The translations under genes were made by a program, and so were the position numbers. Of a stretch of 50,753 nt of DNA, positions 1 through 8,127 are shown piece by piece. Below the pieces are notes generated by a model, which saw only the letters and a program-made list of their open reading frames with translations, had not been told where the DNA came from and made no database searches. How positions within the stretch are numbered: position 1 is the first letter of the stretch; every line of letters begins with the position of its first letter. Origin of the DNA: an uncultured Thalassolituus sp. (GTDB lineage: Bacteria > Pseudomonadota > Gammaproteobacteria > Pseudomonadales > Oceanobacteraceae); contig CAJXUK010000021.1 of assembly GCA_913061435.1 (NCBI GenBank), positions 1 to 50,753 of the forward strand. The letters are read 5' to 3'.

Positions 1-20
1 GCGGGTAATTCAAACGCCAT
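1..20 (-). CDS. sodB: Iron superoxide dismutase, N-terminal fragment (partial)
   Basis: Only the first seven codons lie in the window, read on the minus strand from the ATG at 20-18: MAFELPA. This matches the very conserved beginning of Fe/Mn superoxide dismutases (M-x-FELPALPY), cytoplasmic enzymes that convert superoxide to peroxide and oxygen. A good ribosome binding site (GGAGAG, positions 31-26) sits six bases upstream, which supports a real start. The rest of the gene is outside the window, so the identification rests on seven residues plus the binding site. Confidence 0.65.
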
Positions 21-108
21 GTTTTTCTCTCCAATATTAGCTTAAGTGATACGGATTTTTGTAAGGCTCAAATGGGAGCTGAAACCTTACTTCCATAATC
101 TGATGTGA

Positions 109-117
109 ATAATAGCA
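109..117 (-). promoter_or_regulatory. Candidate extended -10 element for sodB
   Basis: On the minus strand this reads TGCTATTAT, an extended -10 (TGn plus TATTAT), about 90 bases upstream of the sodB start codon. No convincing -35 hexamer is visible, as is common for extended -10 promoters. A loose inverted repeat (GTAAGG at 61-66, CCTTAC at 85-90) would lie in the transcribed leader. The assignment is by position and motif only. Confidence 0.3.
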
Positions 118-296
118 TACCTTAAATTATCCGCTACGCATGTAAAATGTGTGGTTTTAGTTTGTAGGTCATATCCGCTATACTTACGCTACTTTATCAC
201 TTACCGATCGTGCTCAGGCGCTTATAAAAGCACATTTTAATAAGTGCGTATAAATAACTATAAATAAATATAAAAACTTGGGGAAAAGAAAAACTC

Positions 297-1178
297 ATGT
301 CAAACGAACAAGATTCAATGCCAAAGATGCAGGCATCTAAAGACGATATGGCAATGCGTCAAAAACAACTTCAGCAGCGTCGATTAGCAGCGCAAAAAGC
401 AGCAAAACCTGCTGCTGCAACGACTACAGCCTCACCTAAGCAAACTTTAGCGATAGCAGCATTAATACTGTCTTTAGGATTAGCAGCCTTTGCTGGTTTC
501 TTATTTATGCAGTTGCAAGATGCTAGCGCGCAATTAAAAAAAGCAGAGGGCATATTAAATGGCCATGCGACCAATTTAAATGCACTTAACGATAAGCTTT
601 CGGCAACCGACGAAAATGCCAATTTATCGGTAGATGCTTTAAGAGTTATGTTGAAAGATAACAGCAAAGAAATTCGTAAGCTGTGGGATTTAAGCAATAA
701 AACAAACAAACCCAATATTGCTAACAATAGTAAAGAGATTAGCGGTTTAAAATCTAGTGTTAGCAAGGTTGATAAGAAAGCAGCTAGCATAGATCGTAAA
801 GTTGCCAATGTAGACAGCAAGATTGCAGGCGTTGACAGTAAAGTTGCAGCGGCTAGTAGCGACATTGCAAGTAATGCAAAAACAATAGGTGGCAATAAAA
901 ATAGTATTTCTAAGCTAAAAGAAGACTTAGCCGCGCACCAAAAAGCAATGGATGACAAGCTTGTTCAAGTAAAATCTTCAGTTAATGGCTTGCCTGCATC
1001 AACCGAGAAGCGCATTGCTGATAATGAGCAATCTATTCGATCGATTGATGCTACCCGTAAAAAATTAAATAGCTCAATGGCAGAAGTTGAGTCTCAGTTT
1101 AATGAAATGAAATTGGAAATAGAAGATATTCAAATTCGTTTAGATCGCATGCAAAATGCCATGACAGGTACTTTGTAA
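297..1178 (+). CDS. Single-pass membrane protein with long periplasmic coiled coil, function unknown
   Basis: This 293-residue protein has a basic, Gln/Ala-rich cytoplasmic N-terminus (about 1-48), one transmembrane helix (about 50-72, LAIAALILSLGLAAFAGF) and a long soluble region from about 76 to 290. That region is dominated by heptad-like repeats such as VDKKAASIDRKVANVDSKIAG, so it should form an extended coiled coil in the periplasm. The ATG at 297 follows a weak GGGGA-type binding site. Its stop is three bases before the next gene (1182), so the two are almost certainly co-transcribed. I do not recognise a family; such proteins often act as scaffolds or tethers, which is inference. The long antisense frame under it is a composition artefact. 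Confidence 0.75.
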   Translation: MSNEQDSMPKMQASKDDMAMRQKQLQQRRLAAQKAAKPAAATTTASPKQTLAIAALILSLGLAAFAGFLFMQLQDASAQLKKAEGILNGHATNLNALNDKLSATDENANLSVDALRVMLKDNSKEIRKLWDLSNKTNKPNIANNSKEISGLKSSVSKVDKKAASIDRKVANVDSKIAGVDSKVAAASSDIASNAKTIGGNKNSISKLKEDLAAHQKAMDDKLVQVKSSVNGLPASTEKRIADNEQSIRSIDATRKKLNSSMAEVESQFNEMKLEIEDIQIRLDRMQNAMTGTL

Positions 1179-1181
1179 CCT

Positions 1182-2093
1182 ATGCCAAAGGCAGCAATAA
1201 AAACTCAACTCGAGCTGCAGCCTCTTTTGCTGCAGTCGGTGTTGAAGCCTTTGCTTGATTATTCCCTTCTTTCTGAATTTCGGCAACAGCTTAGCCAAGG
1301 TTTCAGTAAATACTCCAGTGTATTAAACGCTATTTTTCTAGGTGCTCAAGCAGCCACGCCAGGAATGGCTTTTTTATCGGGTTACCAAAATGCAATACGT
1401 TGTTTAGATCCTAGCTGCCCTGATACTCAGTTAGCCGCTTTTTGTGTGTCTGAAAAAGGGGTAAAAAAACCTTGGGATATGAACACTCGCCTAAAAAGTA
1501 CTGCTGATGGCCACGAAATAAGCGGGCAAAAGGGCTATGTGATGTTACTGCCCGCTGATCTTGATCGATTGTATGTTATTGCCAAAGATCAAGCCGAACA
1601 TTTACGATGCGTGCATTTTCAGTCAAATACGACCGGCATAAGGTTAACGGAACCTTTACGAGCACCTTTTATAGAAGACATACCCCATAGTGGTGTGATC
1701 TTTGATTCTTTATTGATCTCTAACAATCAATTAATGCCTATTGATGGGCATGCTGAAGCCAATAAACCGTTTCGTTATTGGGAAGATGTTCATGTAACGC
1801 TTGCTATGATGGCGTGGATGTTTCGCTGCTTGTTCGATTTGCCTGAAAAAACACAGCAGGTTTTGCAGCAAGATTTGCAACAAAAAATGGCACAGCTAGT
1901 AGATCAATTTGAAACTTCTCCAGATTACTATGGTGTCAAGAGCTTTAGCCTTTTTGAAGATTGCCAAGCTATTCTTGATCGGTGCGGGAATAATCTATTG
2001 CCCAAACAGCAAAAACAATGGCAAAAAGACCGTATGCTTTTGCAGATGGGGCATAAAATAAGAGGGATAATTAAAGCCAAAATACAGCAATAA
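1182..2093 (+). CDS. Acyl-CoA dehydrogenase-like protein, shortened
   Basis: This 303-residue protein resembles the N-terminal and middle domains of acyl-CoA dehydrogenases. Residues about 80-115 carry a CVSEKG...DGHEISGQKGYV stretch, like the beta-domain CxTE.../LNGxKxyI region that contacts FAD and substrate. Residues about 165-185 (GVIFDSLLISNNQLMP) resemble the family's v.FdnV.vP.e.llg segment. The usual C-terminal four-helix domain with the catalytic glutamate is much reduced: the family is about 380 residues and this protein ends roughly 100 residues after that segment. It may bind FAD/acyl-CoA without full catalysis, or act on an unusual substrate. It starts three bases after the coiled-coil membrane protein gene, implying a shared job. 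The family call is moderate; the substrate is unknown. Confidence 0.6.
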   Translation: MPKAAIKTQLELQPLLLQSVLKPLLDYSLLSEFRQQLSQGFSKYSSVLNAIFLGAQAATPGMAFLSGYQNAIRCLDPSCPDTQLAAFCVSEKGVKKPWDMNTRLKSTADGHEISGQKGYVMLLPADLDRLYVIAKDQAEHLRCVHFQSNTTGIRLTEPLRAPFIEDIPHSGVIFDSLLISNNQLMPIDGHAEANKPFRYWEDVHVTLAMMAWMFRCLFDLPEKTQQVLQQDLQQKMAQLVDQFETSPDYYGVKSFSLFEDCQAILDRCGNNLLPKQQKQWQKDRMLLQMGHKIRGIIKAKIQQ

Positions 2094-2131
2094 ATGAGCG
2101 ATTCTAAGCCCGTGTAAAATAATTGTAAATG

Positions 2132-2572
2132 TTAGCGTCCTATCACATTTGTCGTGACATTAGCTGCTTGAACGTTCGGATTTCCCATCATTAAACGAGT
2201 GGTATTAACCGGAATTGTTCGGCCAATAACTGCAGCTTCATCGTTTACATCTAATTGATTTTGTTCCTGCTTGTTCAATTTAGCGATGGGTGTGTCAGCC
2301 GCTGTGATGCTAGTTGCAGCGGCAGTATCAATGCTGGTTTTTTCCATTTCTTGATTTAAAAGTCTAGGAATATCAAGGCTTTGCGTTGTCGAACGGTTGT
2401 AACGCTTAGCTCGACTGTAATCATAATGGTGGGGGCGTTTTTTGGCTTCGGCAATAGCTGTAAAAAGGTCTTCGGCATAATATTCATCATGCGGGTTTTT
2501 AGCCCAGCTTAGGCTAGGCACGCTCACAATCGCAGCGAATATCAATAATTTATGGATGTTATGCATATTCAT
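2132..2572 (-). CDS. Secreted protein of unknown function, paralogue of the next gene
   Basis: A 146-residue protein with a signal peptide (about 1-24, ending LSWA) and no further membrane helix, so probably periplasmic. GGAG five bases before the ATG at 2572 supports the start. Its residues about 28-75 match the neighbouring protein at 2632-3171: both have a Y-[AS]-x-D-L-x-x-A-x-x-x-A-K stretch followed by R-x-Y-N-R-[ST]-T-x-x-S-x-x-x-P-x-L-[LM]-N-x-E-M. The C-terminal halves do not align by eye. The two genes are co-oriented with a 59-base gap and look like a tandem duplication followed by divergence. No known family is recognised. Confidence 0.7.
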   Translation of the reverse strand: MNMHNIHKLLIFAAIVSVPSLSWAKNPHDEYYAEDLFTAIAEAKKRPHHYDYSRAKRYNRSTTQSLDIPRLLNQEMEKTSIDTAAATSITAADTPIAKLNKQEQNQLDVNDEAAVIGRTIPVNTTRLMMGNPNVQAANVTTNVIGR

Positions 2573-2631
2573 AAAATCTCCATAGGTTTTAACGTAATCA
2601 TAACGGCAAAAGTTTGAGTTTTAAACCGTTA

Positions 2632-3171
2632 TTATTCGCGAGTAATATAGGCTCTTGACGTTGCTTGTGAGCGAATATCTTTAGCCCTACCCGAAAATTC
2701 AGTACTGTTAAATTCAATTTGTTCAACTTCGAAGACTGTAGGCTCTAAGTCAGCAATATCAACATCCGGTCGTGCTGAGATACCGACTTCTTGAGCTTGC
2801 AGATTAGACAGCTGCTCAAGATCGATATCGTCTTTTTTACTGATAACAGCTTCTTTTTCTGAAAGTTCTAAAGGTGATGTTCTAGTGGGTGCAACATCTC
2901 CAGGCCCAGAAGCCGTGGCGTCTAAGGCTCCGTCAACGACTTCCGTCGACATTTCTGCATTCATTAATTTAGGGAAATTAAAACTCTTAGATGTTGTGCG
3001 GTTATACCAGCGACTGCCAACGAATTCTGCACTATTAGGCGCACTTTTAGCCTTATTCACAGCCTCATCAAGGTCATTAGAGAAATAGTCACTGTCGTTT
3101 GCATGAGCAACCGCCTGCAATAGGCCTCCGGACAGCAGTAAAAGTGTAGAAATGATGATTGGGGTTTTCAT
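2632..3171 (-). CDS. Secreted protein of unknown function, paralogue of the previous gene
   Basis: A 179-residue protein with a signal peptide (about 1-24, cleavage near AVAHA) and an acidic mature region. After the signal it carries the block shared with the downstream paralogue: YFSNDLDEAVNKAK, then RWYNRTTSKSFNFPKLMNAEM. Beyond about residue 75 it is low in complexity, rich in Asp, Glu and Ser, with no recognised domain. The start at 3171 has GGGAG and GAGAA upstream. It is the first gene of a probable two-gene minus-strand operon. I infer periplasmic location; function is unknown. Confidence 0.7.
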   Translation of the reverse strand: MKTPIIISTLLLLSGGLLQAVAHANDSDYFSNDLDEAVNKAKSAPNSAEFVGSRWYNRTTSKSFNFPKLMNAEMSTEVVDGALDATASGPGDVAPTRTSPLELSEKEAVISKKDDIDLEQLSNLQAQEVGISARPDVDIADLEPTVFEVEQIEFNSTEFSGRAKDIRSQATSRAYITRE

Positions 3172-3338
3172 TTCTCAAACTCCCTTTAATTAATTATTAT
3201 TTTGTAGGTATCTTTCGAGCTTGTTTTATTGAGCTGTATTTTGGGCTCTAAGTTTTTTGTTATTTTTTGTTAAGCATGTCATCATACAACCGCGAACAAA
3301 ATGATGCAAATGATCCCCTCTGAGGACAGGATATAATA

Positions 3339-4046
3339 ATGATAAGAATCGGATTATTGCTGCTAACGGTATTCATGTTACCAGGCTGCACAATTTATCA
3401 ATCAATTGGCCATAGTTTCGGTAGCTTTGTTGCAGCCCCTAATGGACAAGATTTTCAACCCGTAGGTTATCGTTGGGACTACGAGCATACAGCGCTGTTG
3501 TATGTTTATCGCCCGGCTTCAACTTGGGCTAATGACGAGTTAGAGTCCCCTAGCTTTTATTTGAATGATGAAAACATGTTCAATATTCGTGGTAATGGCT
3601 ATACCTGGTATGAATTAAAGCCAGGTATTCACCAAGTATTGGTTCGTCGCCCTTTGATGGGCCTTGAAGGTATTAAAGTCGACGGCGCTTTAGATTTCAC
3701 CTTAAAAATGGTTACCGAGCTAGAGTTAAACGCCAGAGCGGGTCAGGTTATATACCTTCGTTATTCTGAAATCGATAAAGACGCTGCTAAGTTTGAAGAC
3801 ATGACGTTTAACGACAACCCACTACAGGCGGTTACTCCGCAGGTAGCGTTGGCAGAAATGCAGCAAACAAAAATGTTAAATGAAGGCCGTAAGTTAATAT
3901 CGCCTCCACTTTCTGCAGAAGAGTTAGCTCAAAGAGCTGCAGAAGAAGCCGCTGCTGATAGTGATGCTTCTGTAAATGATACTGCAAACGATAGTGAAGA
4001 GAGTGTTGAAGAAGAAACTGGCGAAAAAAGCTGGAGTCCTTTTTAA
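3339..4046 (+). CDS. Lipoprotein with DUF2846-like domain
   Basis: A 235-residue lipoprotein. The signal peptide ends in a lipobox (LPGC, Cys17), so the mature protein is lipid-anchored. Residues about 45-160 (ALLYVYRP..., a central YTWYELKPGIHQV segment, then GQVIYLRY) resemble DUF2846-type beta-rich lipoproteins, whose biochemical role is unknown. The tail from about 195 is Ala/Glu/Asp-rich and ends in SWSPF; it is probably disordered. The gene stands alone: the unknown secreted pair diverges upstream, and fumarase follows about 107 bases downstream on the same strand. Confidence 0.7.
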   Translation: MIRIGLLLLTVFMLPGCTIYQSIGHSFGSFVAAPNGQDFQPVGYRWDYEHTALLYVYRPASTWANDELESPSFYLNDENMFNIRGNGYTWYELKPGIHQVLVRRPLMGLEGIKVDGALDFTLKMVTELELNARAGQVIYLRYSEIDKDAAKFEDMTFNDNPLQAVTPQVALAEMQQTKMLNEGRKLISPPLSAEELAQRAAEEAAADSDASVNDTANDSEESVEEETGEKSWSPF

Positions 4047-4153
4047 GGCGGGTTAAACACGGTTTTATTTTAAGCCAACTGCATTTGCCTGACGCTCCGT
4101 TTTAATTGAGTTACAATAAGCGAAAGCCTAATAACTTGATGAGGACGTGACCT

Positions 4154-5680
4154 ATGGCAAATGCCGTCACTGTTGTTCGCCAAGATGATCTGATTGAGAG
4201 CATCGCGGACGCACTGCAATATATTTCGTATTACCACCCCAAAGATTTCATCGACGCCGTCCATGAAGCGTATTTAAAAGAAGAATCAAAAGCGGCTAAA
4301 GACGCCATGGCTCAGATTCTAATTAACTCCCGCATGTGTGCCCAAGGCCATCGTCCAATTTGCCAAGATACCGGTATTGTGACTGTATTCTTAGAAATCG
4401 GTATGGATGTACGTTTTGAAGATGCCACTATGGGCATCGAAGATATTGCTAACGAAGGCGTTCGTCGTGCTTATTTGCACCCAGACAACGTATTGCGTGC
4501 TTCTGTTCTTGCCGACCCTGATGGCGCACGTAAAAACACCAAAGACAATACCCCTGCGGTTATCCACGTTAAGCTTGTTCCTGGTAATAAAGTAGACGTT
4601 CACGTTGCGGCTAAAGGCGGCGGCAGTGAAGCTAAGTCTAAGTTTGCCATGTTGAATCCATCGGATTCTGTGGTTGATTGGGTGTTAGAGCAAATTCCAA
4701 AAATGGGTGCTGGTTGGTGTCCACCAGGCATGTTAGGCATAGGCATCGGCGGTACCGCTGAAAAAGCCATGATGATTGCTAAAGAAGCCTTATTAGAGCC
4801 AGTAAACATTCAAGAGCTGCAAGCTCGTGGCGCTCAGACCCGTGCAGAAGAAATACGTTTAGAATTGTTCGATAAAGTGAACAAACTAGGTATTGGTGCG
4901 CAAGGTCTTGGCGGCTTAACCACAGTTGTTGATATTAAAGTGGCAGATTTCCCAACACACGCGGCTAACAAGCCGGTTGCGATTATTCCAAACTGCGCCG
5001 CTACACGTCATGCCCACTTCACTTTAGATGGTTCAGGCCCAGCCGCATTGCCTGCGCCTAAGCTAGAAGACTGGCCAGAAATTACTTGGGAAGTCGGTGA
5101 AGGCGTTCGTCGTGTAAATATGAACGAAATCACCCCAGAAATGGTTAAAGACTGGCAGCCAGGTGAAACCGTATTGTTGTCTGGTAAGATGCTGACAGGC
5201 CGTGATGCTGCGCACAAGCGCATGGTTGATATGATTAACAAAGGCGAAGAGCTTCCGGTTGATCTGAAAGGTCGTTTCATCTACTACGTTGGCCCGGTTG
5301 ATCCTGTTCGTGAAGAAGTAGTTGGCCCTGCTGGCCCAACAACGGCAACCCGTATGGATAAGTTCACTCGCACAGTATTAGAAGAAACGGGCTTGTTAGG
5401 CATGATCGGTAAAGCCGAGCGTGGCCCAATGGCGATTGACGCGATTCGTGATAACGAAGCGGTGTATTTAATGGCTGTGGGTGGTGCTGCTTACCTAGTA
5501 TCGCAAGCGATTAAAGGTGCTGAAGTTGTTGGTTTTGCAGACTTGGGTATGGAAGCCATTTACGAATTTGACGTTGTGGATATGCCAGTAACCGTAGCCG
5601 TTGATTCTCGTGGTTCGTCGGTTCACATTACCGGCCCGCAAGAATGGAAAGCGAAGATTGCGGCCAAGCAAATCGATTAA
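4154..5680 (+). CDS. fumA: Class I fumarate hydratase (4Fe-4S)
   Basis: Cytoplasmic TCA-cycle enzyme that interconverts fumarate and L-malate. The 508-residue length and the fused alpha and beta domains match the FumA/FumB type. The three expected iron-sulfur ligand cysteines are visible: Cys70 in RPICQDTG, Cys189 in GAGWCPPGM and Cys281 in IPNCAATRHAHF. The C-terminal beta domain carries LLSGKMLTGRDAAHKR and GPTTATRMD, typical of the family. The ATG at 4154 is preceded by GAGG. A strong terminator follows, so it is probably monocistronic. Class I fumarases are oxygen-labile; the related L-tartrate dehydratase is the main alternative but is usually split into two subunits. Confidence 0.93.
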   Translation: MANAVTVVRQDDLIESIADALQYISYYHPKDFIDAVHEAYLKEESKAAKDAMAQILINSRMCAQGHRPICQDTGIVTVFLEIGMDVRFEDATMGIEDIANEGVRRAYLHPDNVLRASVLADPDGARKNTKDNTPAVIHVKLVPGNKVDVHVAAKGGGSEAKSKFAMLNPSDSVVDWVLEQIPKMGAGWCPPGMLGIGIGGTAEKAMMIAKEALLEPVNIQELQARGAQTRAEEIRLELFDKVNKLGIGAQGLGGLTTVVDIKVADFPTHAANKPVAIIPNCAATRHAHFTLDGSGPAALPAPKLEDWPEITWEVGEGVRRVNMNEITPEMVKDWQPGETVLLSGKMLTGRDAAHKRMVDMINKGEELPVDLKGRFIYYVGPVDPVREEVVGPAGPTTATRMDKFTRTVLEETGLLGMIGKAERGPMAIDAIRDNEAVYLMAVGGAAYLVSQAIKGAEVVGFADLGMEAIYEFDVVDMPVTVAVDSRGSSVHITGPQEWKAKIAAKQID

Positions 5681-5710
5681 TTTTTACTCTAAAAGTTAAT
5701 TGCTAGTAAA

Positions 5711-5748
5711 AAGCCGGCGAGAGTTAACTGCTCTCGCTGGCTTTTTTG
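5711..5748 (+). terminator. Rho-independent terminator after fumarase
   Basis: A 13-bp stem (AAGCCGGCGAGAG at 5711-5723 pairing with CTCTCGCTGGCTT at 5731-5743, one G-U wobble) with a seven-base loop and a run of T, 31 bases after the fumarase stop codon. Confidence 0.9.
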
Positions 5749-5796
5749 TTTACCAGTCTGGCAAATTTCTATCTAATTCTAGTTTCTGTTTAATAT

Positions 5797-5830
5797 TCAT
5801 TTCTACCTAACACTCATTTCTATCTCAAAC
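5797..5830. repeat. Imperfect 17-bp tandem duplication
   Basis: Two adjacent 17-base units, TCATTTCTACCTAACAC and TCATTTCTATCTCAAAC, differ at three positions. The second unit reaches into the last codons of the minus-strand gene ending at 5820. It looks like a local slippage duplication. Confidence 0.5.
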
Positions 5831-6170
5831 TGATGCCAATGTAATCTACTAGCATGGCGCGACCTTCACAGCCCTGTGTTTTCACACTCACTTTGTGGCC
5901 ATTGTTAAGCGCTGCCATAATCAGTTGAAACTTTCTATTACGAACTTCTGGGTGGTCGCTATATGAGCGATAACGATTCGACCCTTTGCCACCACACTTG
6001 TGCTCTTTACTTGCGGTAAAAAAATCAAAACCTGGTTTGCTTTCATCTTCGAGTTGATAAATTGAAATGACTCGTAATGAACTTCTATCAGCCACTTTTT
6101 GGGCAAAGCTATGGTTAACCAGTAACAGACTGCTAAATACAATGATTTTTAAATAAAGGCATAATTTCAT
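5820..6170 (-). CDS. Small secreted protein of unknown function
   Basis: A 116-residue protein with a clear signal peptide (about 1-23, ending HSFA-Q). The mature part is about 93 residues with exactly two cysteines, one in EHKCGGKG and one in KTQGCEGR, which could form a periplasmic disulfide. No family is recognised. The gene is divergent from the motor operon that starts at 6330, with 159 bases between the two start codons, so the two transcription units may share regulatory DNA. Confidence 0.65.
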   Translation of the reverse strand: MKLCLYLKIIVFSSLLLVNHSFAQKVADRSSLRVISIYQLEDESKPGFDFFTASKEHKCGGKGSNRYRSYSDHPEVRNRKFQLIMAALNNGHKVSVKTQGCEGRAMLVDYIGISLR

Positions 6171-6218
6171 TAGAATTCTCTTAAGTTTTTGCCAATGCTT
6201 CCGTTATTTTAATAAAGC

Positions 6219-6236
6219 TTGCTAACAGCTTAGCAA
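6219..6236. promoter_or_regulatory. Palindrome between the divergent small secreted protein and the motor operon
   Basis: TTGCTAA-CAGC-TTAGCAA is a perfect 7-bp inverted repeat with a four-base centre. It lies between the two divergent start codons, about 95 bases before the motor operon start. A possible -10 (TATTAT, 6283-6288) for the operon lies downstream of it. It could be an operator or a hairpin; position is the only support. Confidence 0.3.
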
Positions 6237-6329
6237 AGTTACTTAAAGTATTCTCTTACTAGGCTAACGATAGCAACTAGACTATTATGAAAGGTACTAT
6301 TAAAAAAACATCAAGATTAAGGAATATTG

Positions 6330-7388
6330 ATGCTGGTAAATACAATAAAAATACTGTGCTTGAGCTTATTGATGTCTTTCAATTATTTGCATGCTTCGCA
6401 AGCCATTCCTTTAAACCCCGCCTTACCGCCTACCCTGTACACAGGTTTTGAGCAGTTATTAGACGATGATAAAACCCTTGTATTAGAACAGCTTATGGAT
6501 CTTGATCCAGATATTCAACGAATCGCCCTGTACCACAACGGCGACCGTTTACATCGTTTTATTCCTAAGCAAGTACATCAAATGATCGAAAATAAATTGA
6601 TGGGAAGGTTGATTGATAATGGCCGATTTGAGGTCATTCAATGCATAGAATGTCGCACAACCAAAGTCGTGATGTCGGATGATGAGCTAAAAATATCGCA
6701 AGCAGCCGAAGATAATCAACAATTACGAGCACTTTCAAAGCGTGTTCGTGCCGATGCGTTTATGTTTTGGAGTGCCTCTGTTCACGAAAACAAATTTACA
6801 ATTAACCTACGTTTAGTTAGCGGTAAAAATAACGAATTATTGTGGTTAAAAGAATATTCTAAAAAAACCACGAAAGAAGCTGAAGATGAAGATTTTGATA
6901 AAGTCCAATATGAGTTACTTGTAGGTACTTGGGGCTTAAAAGGTGAGCGAAAAAGTGCATTAGGGTTATCTGAAGAAAGTCTTGAAGGCGTTACTGTTTT
7001 TGGGATACGTCGCCGAGAAAGTACCGAGCTAAACGAAGATATTGAATACGCGTTAGGAGTTGAATATTTTACTAACTACTCTTCTGAAGATGTGTTCAAC
7101 CTAAGTGGCTACAACTTAGAAGGGCGAATTATTGCTGATGTTACTTCGATGGATGATTTAATTGATACCAAGGTGTATTTCGGTATCGGGCAATCGTTCT
7201 TTAATAACGCCAACAGTTTGATCTTTCGTTTTGGGCTGGAGTTTCCTTTCTTTAAAGACGGCTTTATGGATTTTGGTGTTGTTTACATGCAAGAAGCGGA
7301 TGTGGAATGGAAAACTGATAGCGCATTTGAAAAAGAAGGTACATTTGGCGGAGCTAGCTACGATCTGACACTGGGCTTGCGCTTTTAA
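6330..7388 (+). CDS. Probable outer-membrane protein, first gene of the FliF-FliG/MotAB motor operon
   Basis: A 352-residue exported protein: signal peptide about 1-23 (ending LHAS), then an alpha/beta region with a CxxC (IQCIECRTTK) near residue 105 and a stretch (LRALSKRVRADAFMFW..., LRLVSGKNNELLWLKEY) that resembles CsgG/FlgO/TolB-N-like periplasmic domains. From about residue 215 it has alternating aromatic-rich strands and ends in GLRF; a terminal Phe is typical of outer-membrane barrels. I chose the ATG at 6330 because AAGGA (6318-6322) is seven bases away; a TTG one codon earlier is less likely. The next gene follows after nine bases. I infer an outer-membrane partner of the motor; the exact fold is uncertain. 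Confidence 0.65.
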   Translation: MLVNTIKILCLSLLMSFNYLHASQAIPLNPALPPTLYTGFEQLLDDDKTLVLEQLMDLDPDIQRIALYHNGDRLHRFIPKQVHQMIENKLMGRLIDNGRFEVIQCIECRTTKVVMSDDELKISQAAEDNQQLRALSKRVRADAFMFWSASVHENKFTINLRLVSGKNNELLWLKEYSKKTTKEAEDEDFDKVQYELLVGTWGLKGERKSALGLSEESLEGVTVFGIRRRESTELNEDIEYALGVEYFTNYSSEDVFNLSGYNLEGRIIADVTSMDDLIDTKVYFGIGQSFFNNANSLIFRFGLEFPFFKDGFMDFGVVYMQEADVEWKTDSAFEKEGTFGGASYDLTLGLRF

Positions 7389-7397
7389 GGAATTAAT

Positions 7398-8117
7398 ATG
7401 AAACAATTATCAATAATATTAATGGCATTTTTATTAAGCGCCTGTGCCGTAGAGCGAACCAATCGTACTTTAACTGAATACGGTACTAGTACCGCTAATG
7501 TGGTGGCTGTTGGCGAGCAAAGTGTAGAAGCGGTGGCTGAAATTTCTTTAGAAACCATTGAAAAGCGCAAGCAGGTTGCCGATCTTGCCAAAAAAAATCA
7601 TGGCTTGATGCACATACATCGCTACGGGCCAGGTTTTGATGTGCTGCTGACTCTTGATGCCGGAGACAGTGACGTAAGTTTTAGTATGAAACTGCCCGCT
7701 GCCCAGCAAGTATCAAGCGGTTTGCAACAAGATATGCAACGCAGCGCCGAAGAAATCGCCGCACAAAATAAACAAGTGCTCGCCAGTTTAGATGATGAAA
7801 AAGCTGAGCTTCATCATGAAGAATTTGATGAACGTAATGAGTTAATGGAACAGAAAAAAATTCAAGACTTTCAAGCATCAACCAAGCACATCTTCAATGC
7901 TCAATCATTGTTTTATAAAAAGCGATTTTGGCAATCATTAGACGAAACCAATAAAGCTTTAGAGCTGGTTCCTGATTCGGCTCAGGCACATGCTTTAAAA
8001 GGCAGTATTTATTACAAAATGGGTCTCAATGACGAAGCAAAATCTAGCTGGCAACAGGCGCTTGCAATTGATCCTAGCATGGATCAGGTAAAAGCCGGTT
8101 TGGCACGATTAAAGTAG
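7398..8117 (+). CDS. TPR lipoprotein, second gene of the motor operon
   Basis: A 239-residue lipoprotein: the signal peptide ends in the lipobox LSAC (Cys16), followed by AV rather than an Asp inner-membrane retention signal, so outer-membrane anchoring is likely. Residues about 25-150 are helical and charged. Residues about 160-239 form at least two tetratricopeptide repeats (FYKKRFWQSLDETNKALELVPDS; AHALKGSIYYKMGLNDEAKSSW, then AIDP), a protein-binding fold. It sits between the outer-membrane-type protein and the FliF-FliG protein with gaps of nine and ten bases. It is reasonable to infer that it links the inner-membrane motor to the outer membrane, much as TPR lipoproteins serve pili, but that is not shown by sequence. 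Confidence 0.75.
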   Translation: MKQLSIILMAFLLSACAVERTNRTLTEYGTSTANVVAVGEQSVEAVAEISLETIEKRKQVADLAKKNHGLMHIHRYGPGFDVLLTLDAGDSDVSFSMKLPAAQQVSSGLQQDMQRSAEEIAAQNKQVLASLDDEKAELHHEEFDERNELMEQKKIQDFQASTKHIFNAQSLFYKKRFWQSLDETNKALELVPDSAQAHALKGSIYYKMGLNDEAKSSWQQALAIDPSMDQVKAGLARLK

Positions 8118-8127
8118 AGGTAAGAAT

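Noticed and set aside
371-958. Long minus-strand open frame opposite the coiled-coil protein
   Set aside because: It is a shadow of the biased Lys/Ala/Ser codons of the plus-strand gene, with no ribosome binding site and no recognisable domain.
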